A stretch of 47,683 nt of DNA from Candidatus Avelusimicrobium gallicola (GTDB taxonomy: Bacteria > Elusimicrobiota > Elusimicrobia > Elusimicrobiales > UBA9959): NCBI GenBank assembly GCA_020722185.1, contig DYLH01000011.1:1-47683 (forward strand). Direction: 5' to 3'. Below the pieces are notes generated by a model that saw only the letters and a program-made list of their open reading frames with translations, searched no databases and was not told the origin of the DNA. Shown here piece by piece: positions 15,727 to 24,584 of the stretch; positions within the stretch are counted from its first letter, which is position 1, and each line of letters begins with the position of its first letter. The translations under genes were made by a program, and so were the position numbers.

Positions 15727-18273
15727 CTAAAAGCGGGAAAGTGCTTTTTTAATCCTGAGTAAAAGAACATCTTTTTTAAACGGCTTTCTTATATAGTCCA
15801 CAGCTCCAAATTCCAGAGCTTTTTGTTCCGCATTTTCATCTGTTGTAGCGGTTAAAAGCATTATACTGGTGCCAAGATTTTTTGAATTTACTGCTTCTAC
15901 AAGTTTTAAACCATTCAAATTTGGCATATCCAGATCAGATATGACAAGATCATAGGTGTTTTTTGCTATTTTAACTATTGCATCAAGGCCGTCTTGCGCA
16001 GTGTCTATATCATATCCATTACTTATAAGTATTTTACTTAAAAGGCCAAGAAGATCTGCATCGTCGTCCACAATGAGTATTTTATGTTTGCCACCATTTT
16101 CATCTTTCAAAGAAGACTGCTGTTGAACTTTATTTTCTCTATGAGTATTGGAACTTGACTCGATATTTTTAACTACAGAACTATCTCCTGTGTCCTTTAA
16201 TTCTTCTGCCAGTATTCTTTCATATATTTGATTGAAATCAAAGACGCCTTCCGAGCATTTCATAAGAGCGGCAGAAGGCATTAAAATTACATTTTTTGAT
16301 TTGAGAAACTGTCTTATCTCTAATATGCTTTTATTTTCAGCTATCATTTGAGATATTTCAGGAGTAAATCTCACAATTTCATATACAGCCAATCTGCCTG
16401 AATATCCACTGTTATAGCATTTAGGACAGCCAACCGCTTCGTATATTTCATCAGGCATAACAAAATCAAACTTTTTAGCTATAGATATTTGTTCTCTGGA
16501 TGTTTTCACCTTCTTTTTACAATAAGGACAGAGTTTCTTTATAAGTCTTTGAGAGATCAGCGCCAGAACAGTCTCTGCAATCTGAGATCTGGTTATAAGA
16601 AATCTTTCTAATCTGAATATTGCAGATGTGGCATTGGCTGTGTGTATAGTGCTTATTGTTAAATGCCCGGTGCTTGAAAAATCAAATGCTATCCTTGCGG
16701 ACTCTTCATCTCTAACTTCTCCCAAAAATAGTATATCAGGGTCTTGTCTAACTGAAGCTTTAAGCAGATTTGAAAATGTAACTCCTGCCTTTTCATTTAT
16801 TTGTTGTTGAACTGCCTTCTGGATTTTATACTCAACTGGATCTTCAACTGTTATCAAGCTCTTTTTATCCAAATCAATGGAAGATATAAAAGAGTATATA
16901 GTAGTAGTTTTGCCAGATCCAGTTGGCGCGGCAATAAGCACTATTCCCTGCGTACATTTAGATAGATCATCCATGGTTTTAACTTGAGATTCAAACATTC
17001 CAAGTTCTGAAAGTTTTTTAGGTTTAGCCTCATTGTCTATTATTCTGGCGACGGCGGATTCACCATTTCCAGTTGAAGAAGTGGAAATTCTTATAGTGTA
17101 TTTTTTCCCTTCTTTTTTCACTGAAAAGGATCCATCCTGAGGCTTTCTTCTTTCAGCTATATCCAGATTAGAAAGGGCTTTCAATCTGGTTATCGACATA
17201 TTGCCAGTCTCTTTTTTTAGTTTTGTAAATTCTCTCAAATCACCATCTATTCTAAATCTCAATGAATAATATGTTTCCTTAGGCTCAAGATGCATATCGC
17301 TTGCTTTGGCAGATATGGCGCTCTCGATTAACTTATTGGTTATATATATCACTGGCGCATTTTCTATTTTATTTCTAATAACTTTCTCGCTTACTTCAAG
17401 ATATTCATTCTCATTTTTTAATACTGATATGCTACTGTTTTTATCAACTTCCTCATGAAGATGGAGTACAGAATTCAAGATTTTAGGAGATGCGACGGCA
17501 GATTTAAAATTCTCAAGGTTTAAATAAGCTATTGCTGTCAGTATTTCCTGATCAAAATGATTTGGGAAAATGATAAATTTTTCGTCATTTTTTTTTATAG
17601 TAGCAACTAAATTATTTTTAGAAAACTTGATTGGTAAAATATCATTGAGAATATCATCTGGATTTATAATTTCAAAAAAAGGTTTTTCAAGATAATTGGC
17701 AGATTCTATGGCAATTTCATTTTCATCCATACCCAAAATGTCTTTCAAGGCGTATATGTCATTATTCTTTTCCTTAATAATATCTTCCAGATATTGCAAC
17801 TTTATGCCTTTTTTTTCTGAAAGAGTGAATAAAAATCCTGTCAAATTTTTTTTGCTCAAATTTTCTTTTTTTATTGTTTCCTCTTTTTTTCTCTCAGATT
17901 TTATATGCGCATTTATCTGAGAGATAGCTGAAATAATCTTTTGTTTTGTTACAGGGTAAGGCACATAACCCACGAAACCAAGAGAAAATATTTTATCTGG
18001 AGCTTTTTGATTAGCATTTAATAAAAGGATAGCGTATAATTTTTTACTGGATGAATTGAAGTTTGGCAATATCGAATTGGTGAAATAAGGTTGAGAATCA
18101 TAAGATACAAATATTATTTCTGGAGAAAAAACAGTCAATTCTGCTTTGATTTTTTCTTTTTCTTTATCTTGATAGATGAAAACTCTGGATTCACATCCTG
18201 CCTCATTGAAAGATATTTTACAGAGGTTCAATAAATCAATATCCTCTGATATGCAGGCAACCCTATTACTCAT
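15727..18273 (-). CDS. PilB/GspE-type secretion ATPase with receiver domains at both ends
   Basis: An 848-residue protein. Residues 1-115 look like a degenerate receiver (opening VACISEDIDLL, with IIFVSYDS where the phospho-Asp motif would be). Then comes an MshEN/GspE N-terminal region (about 140-300) and the type II/IV pilus assembly ATPase: Walker A APTGSGKTT near residue 452, GEVRDEES as Asp/Walker B region, HTANA, and the zinc tetracysteine CPYC...CPKC. A canonical receiver closes the protein: ILIVDDD near 730, phospho-Asp in SDLDMPN near 778 and Lys in RKPFK. It overlaps an HPt gene by 8 nt, suggesting phosphorelay control of pilus extension or secretion. The fusion is unusual. Confidence 0.88.
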   Translation of the reverse strand: MSNRVACISEDIDLLNLCKISFNEAGCESRVFIYQDKEKEKIKAELTVFSPEIIFVSYDSQPYFTNSILPNFNSSSKKLYAILLLNANQKAPDKIFSLGFVGYVPYPVTKQKIISAISQINAHIKSERKKEETIKKENLSKKNLTGFLFTLSEKKGIKLQYLEDIIKEKNNDIYALKDILGMDENEIAIESANYLEKPFFEIINPDDILNDILPIKFSKNNLVATIKKNDEKFIIFPNHFDQEILTAIAYLNLENFKSAVASPKILNSVLHLHEEVDKNSSISVLKNENEYLEVSEKVIRNKIENAPVIYITNKLIESAISAKASDMHLEPKETYYSLRFRIDGDLREFTKLKKETGNMSITRLKALSNLDIAERRKPQDGSFSVKKEGKKYTIRISTSSTGNGESAVARIIDNEAKPKKLSELGMFESQVKTMDDLSKCTQGIVLIAAPTGSGKTTTIYSFISSIDLDKKSLITVEDPVEYKIQKAVQQQINEKAGVTFSNLLKASVRQDPDILFLGEVRDEESARIAFDFSSTGHLTISTIHTANATSAIFRLERFLITRSQIAETVLALISQRLIKKLCPYCKKKVKTSREQISIAKKFDFVMPDEIYEAVGCPKCYNSGYSGRLAVYEIVRFTPEISQMIAENKSILEIRQFLKSKNVILMPSAALMKCSEGVFDFNQIYERILAEELKDTGDSSVVKNIESSSNTHRENKVQQQSSLKDENGGKHKILIVDDDADLLGLLSKILISNGYDIDTAQDGLDAIVKIAKNTYDLVISDLDMPNLNGLKLVEAVNSKNLGTSIMLLTATTDENAEQKALEFGAVDYIRKPFKKDVLLLRIKKALSRF

Positions 18274-18562
18274 ATGTTATTTCTATATTGTCTAGATAAG
18301 CATCAAGCCTTTCTACTAAGGCCGGGATAGTCTCTGGCTCATTTTTAGACTTTATTTCCAGTTCTTTTCCTATTCTTGATATTTCATCAAATCCATATCC
18401 TCCGCCGGAGCCAGCCATTTTATGCCCAATTTTACTTATTTCCTCAAAGTTTTTTTCTTCAAATAACTTCATTATTCTGGAACAATCCTCTTTCCTATGA
18501 AATATATAATCTGGGATTATGTCCATTAGGTCTTTATCTAATACCAATTTTATCTTTTCCAT
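18266..18562 (-). CDS. Histidine phosphotransfer (HPt) domain protein
   Basis: A 98-residue single-domain HPt protein. The phospho-accepting His is His47 in KIGHKMAGSGGGYGF, with the Gly-rich turn and following helix typical of the family. It should shuttle phosphate between a hybrid kinase and a receiver. The gene starts one base after the stop of the Mrp gene and overlaps the PilB-receiver gene, so the C-terminal receiver of that protein is the obvious partner (inference). No kinase gene is present here. Confidence 0.85.
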   Translation of the reverse strand: MEKIKLVLDKDLMDIIPDYIFHRKEDCSRIMKLFEEKNFEEISKIGHKMAGSGGGYGFDEISRIGKELEIKSKNEPETIPALVERLDAYLDNIEITYE

Positions 18563-19354
18563 TTATTTCACCTCTACCAAAGAAAGAATATTTTTTTTCA
18601 AAACATCTTTTCCTGAAAAAATATTTTCAAAATCTCCCTCATCCAATTTTTGCATTATCTCTGGATCAAAGGGGATTTTTATTAAATTAATTCCTTTAAG
18701 TTTTATGGATAAATCTTCTTTCGAGTGAAAAAGTGGGGAAGATTTGCCACAGTGTGGACAAATTATTTCAGACATATTTTCTGCCACAGAAAGCACCTTT
18801 ATGTTCAATTTTTCTAAAAAGTCTAAAGCTTTAGATACATCCAAAAGAGAAATTTTTTGACCTGTTGTCACTATAACAGCTCCTTTAATTTCGCCCATTA
18901 GCTGGCATATCGAAAGTGGTTCATCACCCGTGCCCGGGGGCAAATCTACTATCATATAGTCAGCTTCTCCCCAGTCAAAATCAGCCAATAACTGCTTTAT
19001 CACAGTTATTTTTATCGGACCGCGCCAAATAAGAGCTTTATCTGTGTCTTTTACGATGGAACCCATTGAAACTATTTTAAGACCGCCCTTTTCTATAGGT
19101 TTTATAGTATTTTCATCTGGGGATTCATGAGTTAGTCCCTCTATTCCAGTCATCTTGGCCAATGAGGGGCCGTGTATATCTGAGTCTAGGAGACAAACCT
19201 TAAAACCTTTTTCGCTCAAAGCTCTGGCAAGCATAACTGAGACAGAACTTTTACCAACTCCTCCTTTATTGCTCATAACTAAAATCTTATTCTTTATCTT
19301 AGACATTCTCTCTTTGACAAGAGAGTCCCTGTGATCTATGTGAACTTTATGCAT
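18563..19354 (-). CDS. Mrp/NBP35-family P-loop ATPase (ApbC-like)
   Basis: A 263-residue MinD-like ATPase of the Mrp/ApbC group, known as iron-sulfur cluster carriers. The deviant Walker A KGGVGKSS spans about 30-37, LLDSDIHGPS is switch I, and IVDLPPGTGDE is switch II. A CPHC pair near residue 200 is the cluster-binding motif of the family. AAGGAG precedes the ATG. It leads a three-gene minus-strand unit with HPt and PilB-receiver. The second, C-terminal segment is shorter than in E. coli Mrp, as in many anaerobes. Confidence 0.88.
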   Translation of the reverse strand: MHKVHIDHRDSLVKERMSKIKNKILVMSNKGGVGKSSVSVMLARALSEKGFKVCLLDSDIHGPSLAKMTGIEGLTHESPDENTIKPIEKGGLKIVSMGSIVKDTDKALIWRGPIKITVIKQLLADFDWGEADYMIVDLPPGTGDEPLSICQLMGEIKGAVIVTTGQKISLLDVSKALDFLEKLNIKVLSVAENMSEIICPHCGKSSPLFHSKEDLSIKLKGINLIKIPFDPEIMQKLDEGDFENIFSGKDVLKKNILSLVEVK

Positions 19355-19644
19355 ATAATTCTCCTTTATATCCCCTTATTCTTGTGCTAAATATTTTACA
19401 ATTTTTCTGTGGCAAATCAATCACTGAATCAGTTCTTAAGCGCCTAATTTCGAAAGCCCAAGATTGTAATCTTCAAAGTTTCTAACATTTTAATTTTCTT
19501 TGACTTAACCTCTCAATTTCTATTATTGTCTATTCTCTCACTATTAGACTTTTTCAGGGATACCTATTCAAATGTTGTATAATATTTTAAACACTTTTTT
19601 AAGAGCCAAGCTTTAGTTTTTTAGTCAAACTTTGAGGAGGTAAA
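19355..19644. other. Divergent intergenic region upstream of the lysine operon
   Basis: No gene is seen. The 290 bp are low-complexity and G-poor on the plus strand (about 19475-19553), much like 5156-5265. A small palindrome AAGATT-gt-AATCTT lies at 19460-19473. TATAAT (19578-19583) is the probable -10 of the lysine operon, without a clear -35. GAGGAGG just before ATG 19645 is a strong ribosome site. I found no lysine-riboswitch-like core. Confidence 0.4.
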
Positions 19645-20649
19645 ATGCAAGTTTTAGAGGAAGGTCAAGGGAAGCTTATAGGTTGGGTAGACCCCGATGA
19701 AATGAGAAAGTGGGTAAGAGAAAATAAATCAAGAGAATTAAAAGATAAAAGGATGTCTGTTTCCGACGCTGTTTCTAAATTCATTAAGGACGGAGACTTT
19801 ATAGTTTCAGGTGGATTTGGTCATGTAAGAGTGGCTATGTCTATGGTTTATGAGATCATGAGACAAAAGAAGAAAAATCTAGCTATGGCTGGAAAAACTG
19901 CTGTACATGACATAGATCTTCTCGTGGCAAGCGGATGTGTGAATAAAGTTGAAGTTGCATATTCCTTCGGACATGAAATGAGAGGTCTTTCACCCGCTTC
20001 CAGAAAGAAAGTTCAAGACGGAGAATGTGAGGTTGTGGCTGAAATAACAAATGCCGACTATCAGTGGCGTTTTCTAGCTGGTATGATGGGGATACCTTTT
20101 ATACCTGCCAGAAATATGATGGGAACAGACACATTTAAAAAATCCTCATCAAAAATTGTTAAATGCCCTTTTTCAAATAAGAATGTCACACTGGTACCTT
20201 CCTGTAATCCAGATATTGTTTTTATACATGTACACAGAGCTGACAAATATGGCAATGCGCAGATAGAAGGCATTTCTGTTGAAGATTTTGAATTGGCCAG
20301 AGCCGCTAAGAGGCTTATAATAACCTGTGAAGAAATAGTGGATGAGGAAGTCATAAGGGAAAAGCCATACCTTACAACTATTCCTTTTTACTTTGTAGAT
20401 GCGGTAATAGAAGTCAAGTATGGAGCTCATCCATGCAATATGCCTTACAGATACTATTTCGATGAAGAACATATAGGCATGTGGCTAAAAATGTCAAAAA
20501 CTCCTGAAGGAATAAAGGAATATCTGGACAAATATGTCTATGGCCCAAAAGATTTTTCTCAATATCTAAAACTCGTAGGCGGCGAGAAAAAAATGAAAAG
20601 TCTTATGAACATAGAAAATCTAAATTTTAATGAATATGCGGAGGAATAA
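19645..20649 (+). CDS. Family I CoA-transferase, subunit A
   Basis: A 334-residue alpha subunit of a family I CoA-transferase, larger than AtoD and closer in size to glutaconate CoA-transferase GctA. Visible motifs are the early SDAVSKFIKDGDFIVSGGFGHVRVA and later CNPDIVFIHVHRADKYGNAQIEG, typical for the fold. It pairs with the next gene (1-nt overlap of stop and start). As the first gene of the lysine operon it probably moves CoA between fermentation intermediates, for example acetoacetate or acetate and butyryl- or acetoacetyl-CoA; true substrates are not shown. Confidence 0.85.
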   Translation: MQVLEEGQGKLIGWVDPDEMRKWVRENKSRELKDKRMSVSDAVSKFIKDGDFIVSGGFGHVRVAMSMVYEIMRQKKKNLAMAGKTAVHDIDLLVASGCVNKVEVAYSFGHEMRGLSPASRKKVQDGECEVVAEITNADYQWRFLAGMMGIPFIPARNMMGTDTFKKSSSKIVKCPFSNKNVTLVPSCNPDIVFIHVHRADKYGNAQIEGISVEDFELARAAKRLIITCEEIVDEEVIREKPYLTTIPFYFVDAVIEVKYGAHPCNMPYRYYFDEEHIGMWLKMSKTPEGIKEYLDKYVYGPKDFSQYLKLVGGEKKMKSLMNIENLNFNEYAEE

Positions 20650-21416
20650 TGGAAACGACATATACTAAAACAGAGCTTTTAGCTTTTGTGGCAAGTAGAA
20701 TGCTGGAAGATAAGAGAAGTGTCTTTGTGGGAACAGGGCTGCCCATGATAGCCTCAATGTTGGCTCAAAGAACATTTGCGCCAAATCTGCTTATAATATT
20801 TGAGGCTGGCGGAGTTGGTCCTAAAGTCCCCACACTTCCTCTATCAGTTGGGGATTCAAGAACATTTTATAAAGCTGTAAGCGCTTCAAGTATGCATGAT
20901 GTTATGTCTCAGGCTCAGGCGGGATACATAGATTATGGATTTCTTGGCGCAGCTATGATAGATAAGTATGGCAATTTAAACACCACAGTGATAGGTGACT
21001 GGGAAAAGCCAAAAGTTAGATTGCCGGGATCTGGCGGAGCAAATGATATTGGTTCATTCTGCTTTAAGAACATAATAATAATGCGTCAAGATAAAAACAA
21101 GTTCCTTGATAAGCTAAATTTCATAACTACTCCGGGATATTTAGATGGGCCTGAAGGCAGAAAAAAAGCGGGACTTCCTGAAGGCGGACCATACAGAGTG
21201 ATAACACAGTTTGGCGTCTACGGCTTTGATGAAGAAACAAAAAGGATGAAACTTATATCCTTACATCCTGGAGCAACTATAGAGGATATTAAGGAAAATT
21301 CTTCAATGGAAATAATAATACCTTCAAAGGTAGAAAGGTCTCCAGAACCGACACAAAACGATATAAAAATATTGAGGGAAATAGACCCTCAAGGATTGGT
21401 GATAGGGAATGAATAA
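20649..21416 (+). CDS. Family I CoA-transferase, subunit B
   Basis: A 255-residue beta subunit, sized like GctB. The active-site Glu is expected in IIFEAGGVGPK (about residue 57), which forms the covalent glutamyl-CoA thioester. GTGLPMIASMLAQ and the Gly-rich LPGSGGANDIGS loop fit the family. The ATG overlaps the subunit A stop, and the stop overlaps kce by 8 nt, so translation is coupled. Confidence 0.85.
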   Translation: METTYTKTELLAFVASRMLEDKRSVFVGTGLPMIASMLAQRTFAPNLLIIFEAGGVGPKVPTLPLSVGDSRTFYKAVSASSMHDVMSQAQAGYIDYGFLGAAMIDKYGNLNTTVIGDWEKPKVRLPGSGGANDIGSFCFKNIIIMRQDKNKFLDKLNFITTPGYLDGPEGRKKAGLPEGGPYRVITQFGVYGFDEETKRMKLISLHPGATIEDIKENSSMEIIIPSKVERSPEPTQNDIKILREIDPQGLVIGNE

Positions 21417-22224
21417 AGTAATCATAACCTGCGCCATAACCGGCGCTGAAACCACAAGAAAGCAGTGTCCCAATTTGCCCATAACACCGGAGGAGTTGGC
21501 GCAATCCGCTTATGAATCCTATCAAGCGGGAGCTGCCATAATTCATCTTCATGTAAGGAAAGAGGATGGCAGTCCAACTGCTGACATAGCCACTTTTAAA
21601 AAGGCTATAGAGTTAATCAGAAAGAAATGCAATGTGGTCATAGAGATAACTACTGGCGGAGCCGTGGGGATGTCCCCAGAAGAAAGAATTGCGCCAGTTT
21701 CACTTGAGCCTGATATGGCATCTCTGGATTGCGGAACTGTAAATTTCGGAAATGACTATATAGTCAACACCTTGCCCATAATGAGACAATTCGCCTCAGA
21801 AATGCGCAAATACAAGGTGAAACCTACACTTGAATGCTTTGATGTTTCTCATATCATATCCTCACATATTCTAATCGAAGAAAAATTGCTATCTCCACCC
21901 TATCATTATGGTTTGGTTATGAATGTTCCATCCATTTTGCCATACAACCACAAGCTGGTTTCTGATATGCTTTCTCAGCTGCCTTCAGAAAGTGAATTCA
22001 CTTTAATGGGTATAGGTCGCGCTCATCTTCCTGCGATATTTGGAGCGCTTTCTTTTGGCGGTCATATCAGAGTTGGCTATGAAGACAATATTTATTATTC
22101 CAAAGGAGTGATAGCCTCTTCAAACGCGCAATTTGTGGAAAGAGCAGTCAGAATAGTAAAAGAGGCGCAAAAAGAAATAGCCTCACCATCTGATGTCAGA
22201 AAATATTTTGGTCTTAGAGAATAA
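21409..22224 (+). CDS. kce: 3-keto-5-aminohexanoate cleavage enzyme
   Basis: A 271-residue BKACE (DUF849) TIM-barrel protein. Kce condenses 3-keto-5-aminohexanoate with acetyl-CoA and releases acetoacetate plus 3-aminobutyryl-CoA, using zinc. The zinc ligands His46 and His48 are seen in IIHLHVRKEDG, at the same positions as in the characterised enzyme, and a later Glu in VGYEDN is in the usual place. Neighbouring kdd and kamA make the BKACE assignment specific. The start overlaps the CoA-transferase B gene by 8 nt. Confidence 0.93.
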   Translation: MNKVIITCAITGAETTRKQCPNLPITPEELAQSAYESYQAGAAIIHLHVRKEDGSPTADIATFKKAIELIRKKCNVVIEITTGGAVGMSPEERIAPVSLEPDMASLDCGTVNFGNDYIVNTLPIMRQFASEMRKYKVKPTLECFDVSHIISSHILIEEKLLSPPYHYGLVMNVPSILPYNHKLVSDMLSQLPSESEFTLMGIGRAHLPAIFGALSFGGHIRVGYEDNIYYSKGVIASSNAQFVERAVRIVKEAQKEIASPSDVRKYFGLRE

Positions 22225-22236
22225 ATGGAGATTGAG

Positions 22237-23286
22237 ATGAAAGTAAAAAATAATGGTTGTCCATACGGCACACATAGAGTTATAAAACCGGCAAATGTGC
22301 TTCCACAGCCTGCCACATTGCTTGACAATAATTTCGACTATATATGGGATAATGAAATACTGGTGGATGTATCTACTCTTAACATAGATTCTGCCAGTTT
22401 TACGCAAATAAAACAAGAACAAAACAATGAAGAGAGCAAAATAAAAGATAGAATCCTGCAAATAGTTAATGAAAAGGGTAAAATGCAAAATCCTGTAACA
22501 GGCTCCGGGGGTATGTTTATAGGCAAGGTTGCCGCCATAGGGCCCAAGCTCAAAGGCAAAATAGACTTGAAAGAAGGAGATAAGATAGCAAGCCTAGTTT
22601 CACTTTCTCTGACTCCGCTTAAGATTGAAAAGATAATTGGAATAAAAAAAGGCACGGAACAGGTAAATGTAAAAGCAAGAGCCGTTCTTTTTGAAAGCGG
22701 CTTATACGCGAAAATACCTAAGGATATACCGGAAAAATTAGCGCTTGCAATTTTAGATGTTGCTGGCGCACCCGCTCAGACAGACAGACTTGTAAAGCCG
22801 GGAGACACAGTTGTCATAATAGGGGCAGGAGGCAAGTCAGGAGTTTTATGTTCTTACAGCGCCAGAAATAGAGCCGGTATCACTGGCAAATTAATAGGCA
22901 TAGAGTATTCCAAAGCTGGCGTGGAGAAAATGAAAAAAATGGGCTTTTGCAACTATGCTATACAAGCTGACGCCACCAATGCCGTAGAATGCTATAAAAT
23001 AGTAAAAGAGATAAGCAATGGCAAAATGGCAGATGTGGTCATAAATTGTGTGAATGTAAATAATACTGAAATGGCAGCAATACTTATGACCAGAGAAAGG
23101 GGGATTGTCTATTTCTTTTCAATGGCTACATCCTTCACCAAAGCCGCGCTTGGCGCGGAAGGCGTAGGTAAGGATATAGATATGGTGATAGGCAATGGCT
23201 ATATGAAAGGCCATGCGGAAATAACCCTTGATATACTGAGAAAATCGCCAACAATACGCAAAGATTATGAAAAACACTATGCCTGA
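22237..23286 (+). CDS. kdd: L-erythro-3,5-diaminohexanoate dehydrogenase
   Basis: A 349-residue NAD(P)-dependent dehydrogenase of the lysine pathway, oxidising 3,5-diaminohexanoate to 3-keto-5-aminohexanoate. The N-terminus (GCPYGTHRVIKPANVLPQPA, then LNIDSASFTQIK) is characteristic of Kdd. The Rossmann loop is VIIGAGGKSG. ATG 22237 is chosen because GGAG sits 6 nt before it; ATG 22225, directly after the kce stop, would add four residues. It shares the operon with kce and kamA. Confidence 0.92.
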   Translation: MKVKNNGCPYGTHRVIKPANVLPQPATLLDNNFDYIWDNEILVDVSTLNIDSASFTQIKQEQNNEESKIKDRILQIVNEKGKMQNPVTGSGGMFIGKVAAIGPKLKGKIDLKEGDKIASLVSLSLTPLKIEKIIGIKKGTEQVNVKARAVLFESGLYAKIPKDIPEKLALAILDVAGAPAQTDRLVKPGDTVVIIGAGGKSGVLCSYSARNRAGITGKLIGIEYSKAGVEKMKKMGFCNYAIQADATNAVECYKIVKEISNGKMADVVINCVNVNNTEMAAILMTRERGIVYFFSMATSFTKAALGAEGVGKDIDMVIGNGYMKGHAEITLDILRKSPTIRKDYEKHYA

Positions 23287-23303
23287 TTTATCAAGGAGGA
23301 AAA

Positions 23304-24572
23304 ATGAACAGATATACTAAAGTTAAATGGAAAAATATAAAACTGTGGGAAAATGTTACAGAAGAGCAGTGGTATGACTATAAATGGCAACTGTCTAATG
23401 CTATAAAAGATGTCGAAACTTTAAAAAAAGTGGCGGTGATAGACAAACAAGAAGAGGAAGATTTAAAAAAATGCCTGAAAAAATTCAGAATGGCTATAAC
23501 TCCATACTATGCCGCTTTAATGGATAAAAAAGATAAAAAATGTCCAGTCAGGATGCTGGCTGTGCCAAGCGCAAAAGAACTTATAAATTCCCCGGAAGAT
23601 CTTTCAGATCCCTTGCATGAAGACATAGATTCGCCGGCGCCCGGGCTTACGCATAGATATCCAGATAGAGTTCTTTTCCTTGTCACAAATATATGCTCTA
23701 TGAATTGCAGACATTGCACAAGAAGAAGACTGGTTGGCTTTGAAGATGTACATATGAGCTGGGAAAACATACAGAAGGCGATAGATTATATCAAAGGCGC
23801 AAAAGAAGTTAGGGATGTGCTTATCTCAGGTGGAGATCCTTTCGTTCTCAATGACAATATGCTTGAGAAAATAATTTCAGAAATAAGAAAAATAAAGCAT
23901 GTCGAAATAATAAGGATAGGAACCAGAACCCCGGTTGTCATGCCTATGAGGATAACAGATAGCCTTGTGAATATGCTCAAAAAATATCACCCGATATATG
24001 TCAATACTCATTTCAATCACCCCAAGGAGATGACAGCAGATGCCAGAGAAGCTTGCGAAAAACTTGCAAATGCCGGAATCCCCCTTGGGAATCAAACAGT
24101 GCTACTCAATGGTCTAAATGATTGCCCGCAGATAATGAAAAAACTTATGCATGAACTATTGATGGCCAGAGTGAAGCCTTATTATATATATCAATGCGAT
24201 CTTTCTATGGGCATAACTCATTTCAGAACATCGGTTTCAAAGGGAATAGAGATAATAGAAAGTTTGAGAGGACATACCACTGGAATGGCTGTGCCGACAT
24301 TTGTTGTAGACGCGCCCGGCGGCGGAGGGAAAATACCCGTGATGCCCAATTATCTTATCTCCATGTCTGACAATAAGACTATACTTAGAAATTATGAGGG
24401 CGTTATAACAACTTATACTCAGCCAGCCGATTATAGGACTAATCCTTGCGACTGCGAGTATTGTAAAGATGAAAAATATAAACCTATGGATGGTATTGCC
24501 AAACTTCTAAGCGGAGAGAAACTGACATTGGAGCCAGCCAACTTAATAAGAACAAAAAGGCATAAAAAATAG
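23304..24572 (+). CDS. kamA: Lysine 2,3-aminomutase
   Basis: A 422-residue radical-SAM, PLP-dependent enzyme that turns L-lysine into L-beta-lysine, the first step of lysine fermentation. The [4Fe-4S] motif is CSMNCRHC (about 131-138). The PLP-binding Lys lies in VDAPGGGGKIPVMPNY, and the C-terminal zinc motif is CDCEYC. Length is typical. AGGAGG precedes the ATG. It is separated from the other aminomutase genes by three trehalose genes. Confidence 0.95.
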   Translation: MNRYTKVKWKNIKLWENVTEEQWYDYKWQLSNAIKDVETLKKVAVIDKQEEEDLKKCLKKFRMAITPYYAALMDKKDKKCPVRMLAVPSAKELINSPEDLSDPLHEDIDSPAPGLTHRYPDRVLFLVTNICSMNCRHCTRRRLVGFEDVHMSWENIQKAIDYIKGAKEVRDVLISGGDPFVLNDNMLEKIISEIRKIKHVEIIRIGTRTPVVMPMRITDSLVNMLKKYHPIYVNTHFNHPKEMTADAREACEKLANAGIPLGNQTVLLNGLNDCPQIMKKLMHELLMARVKPYYIYQCDLSMGITHFRTSVSKGIEIIESLRGHTTGMAVPTFVVDAPGGGGKIPVMPNYLISMSDNKTILRNYEGVITTYTQPADYRTNPCDCEYCKDEKYKPMDGIAKLLSGEKLTLEPANLIRTKRHKK

Positions 24573-24584
24573 GAGGGAATAGTT

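Noticed and set aside
19355-19644. Lysine riboswitch ahead of the lysine operon
   Set aside because: The region is low-complexity with only a 6-bp palindrome; no conserved lysine-aptamer elements could be recognised.
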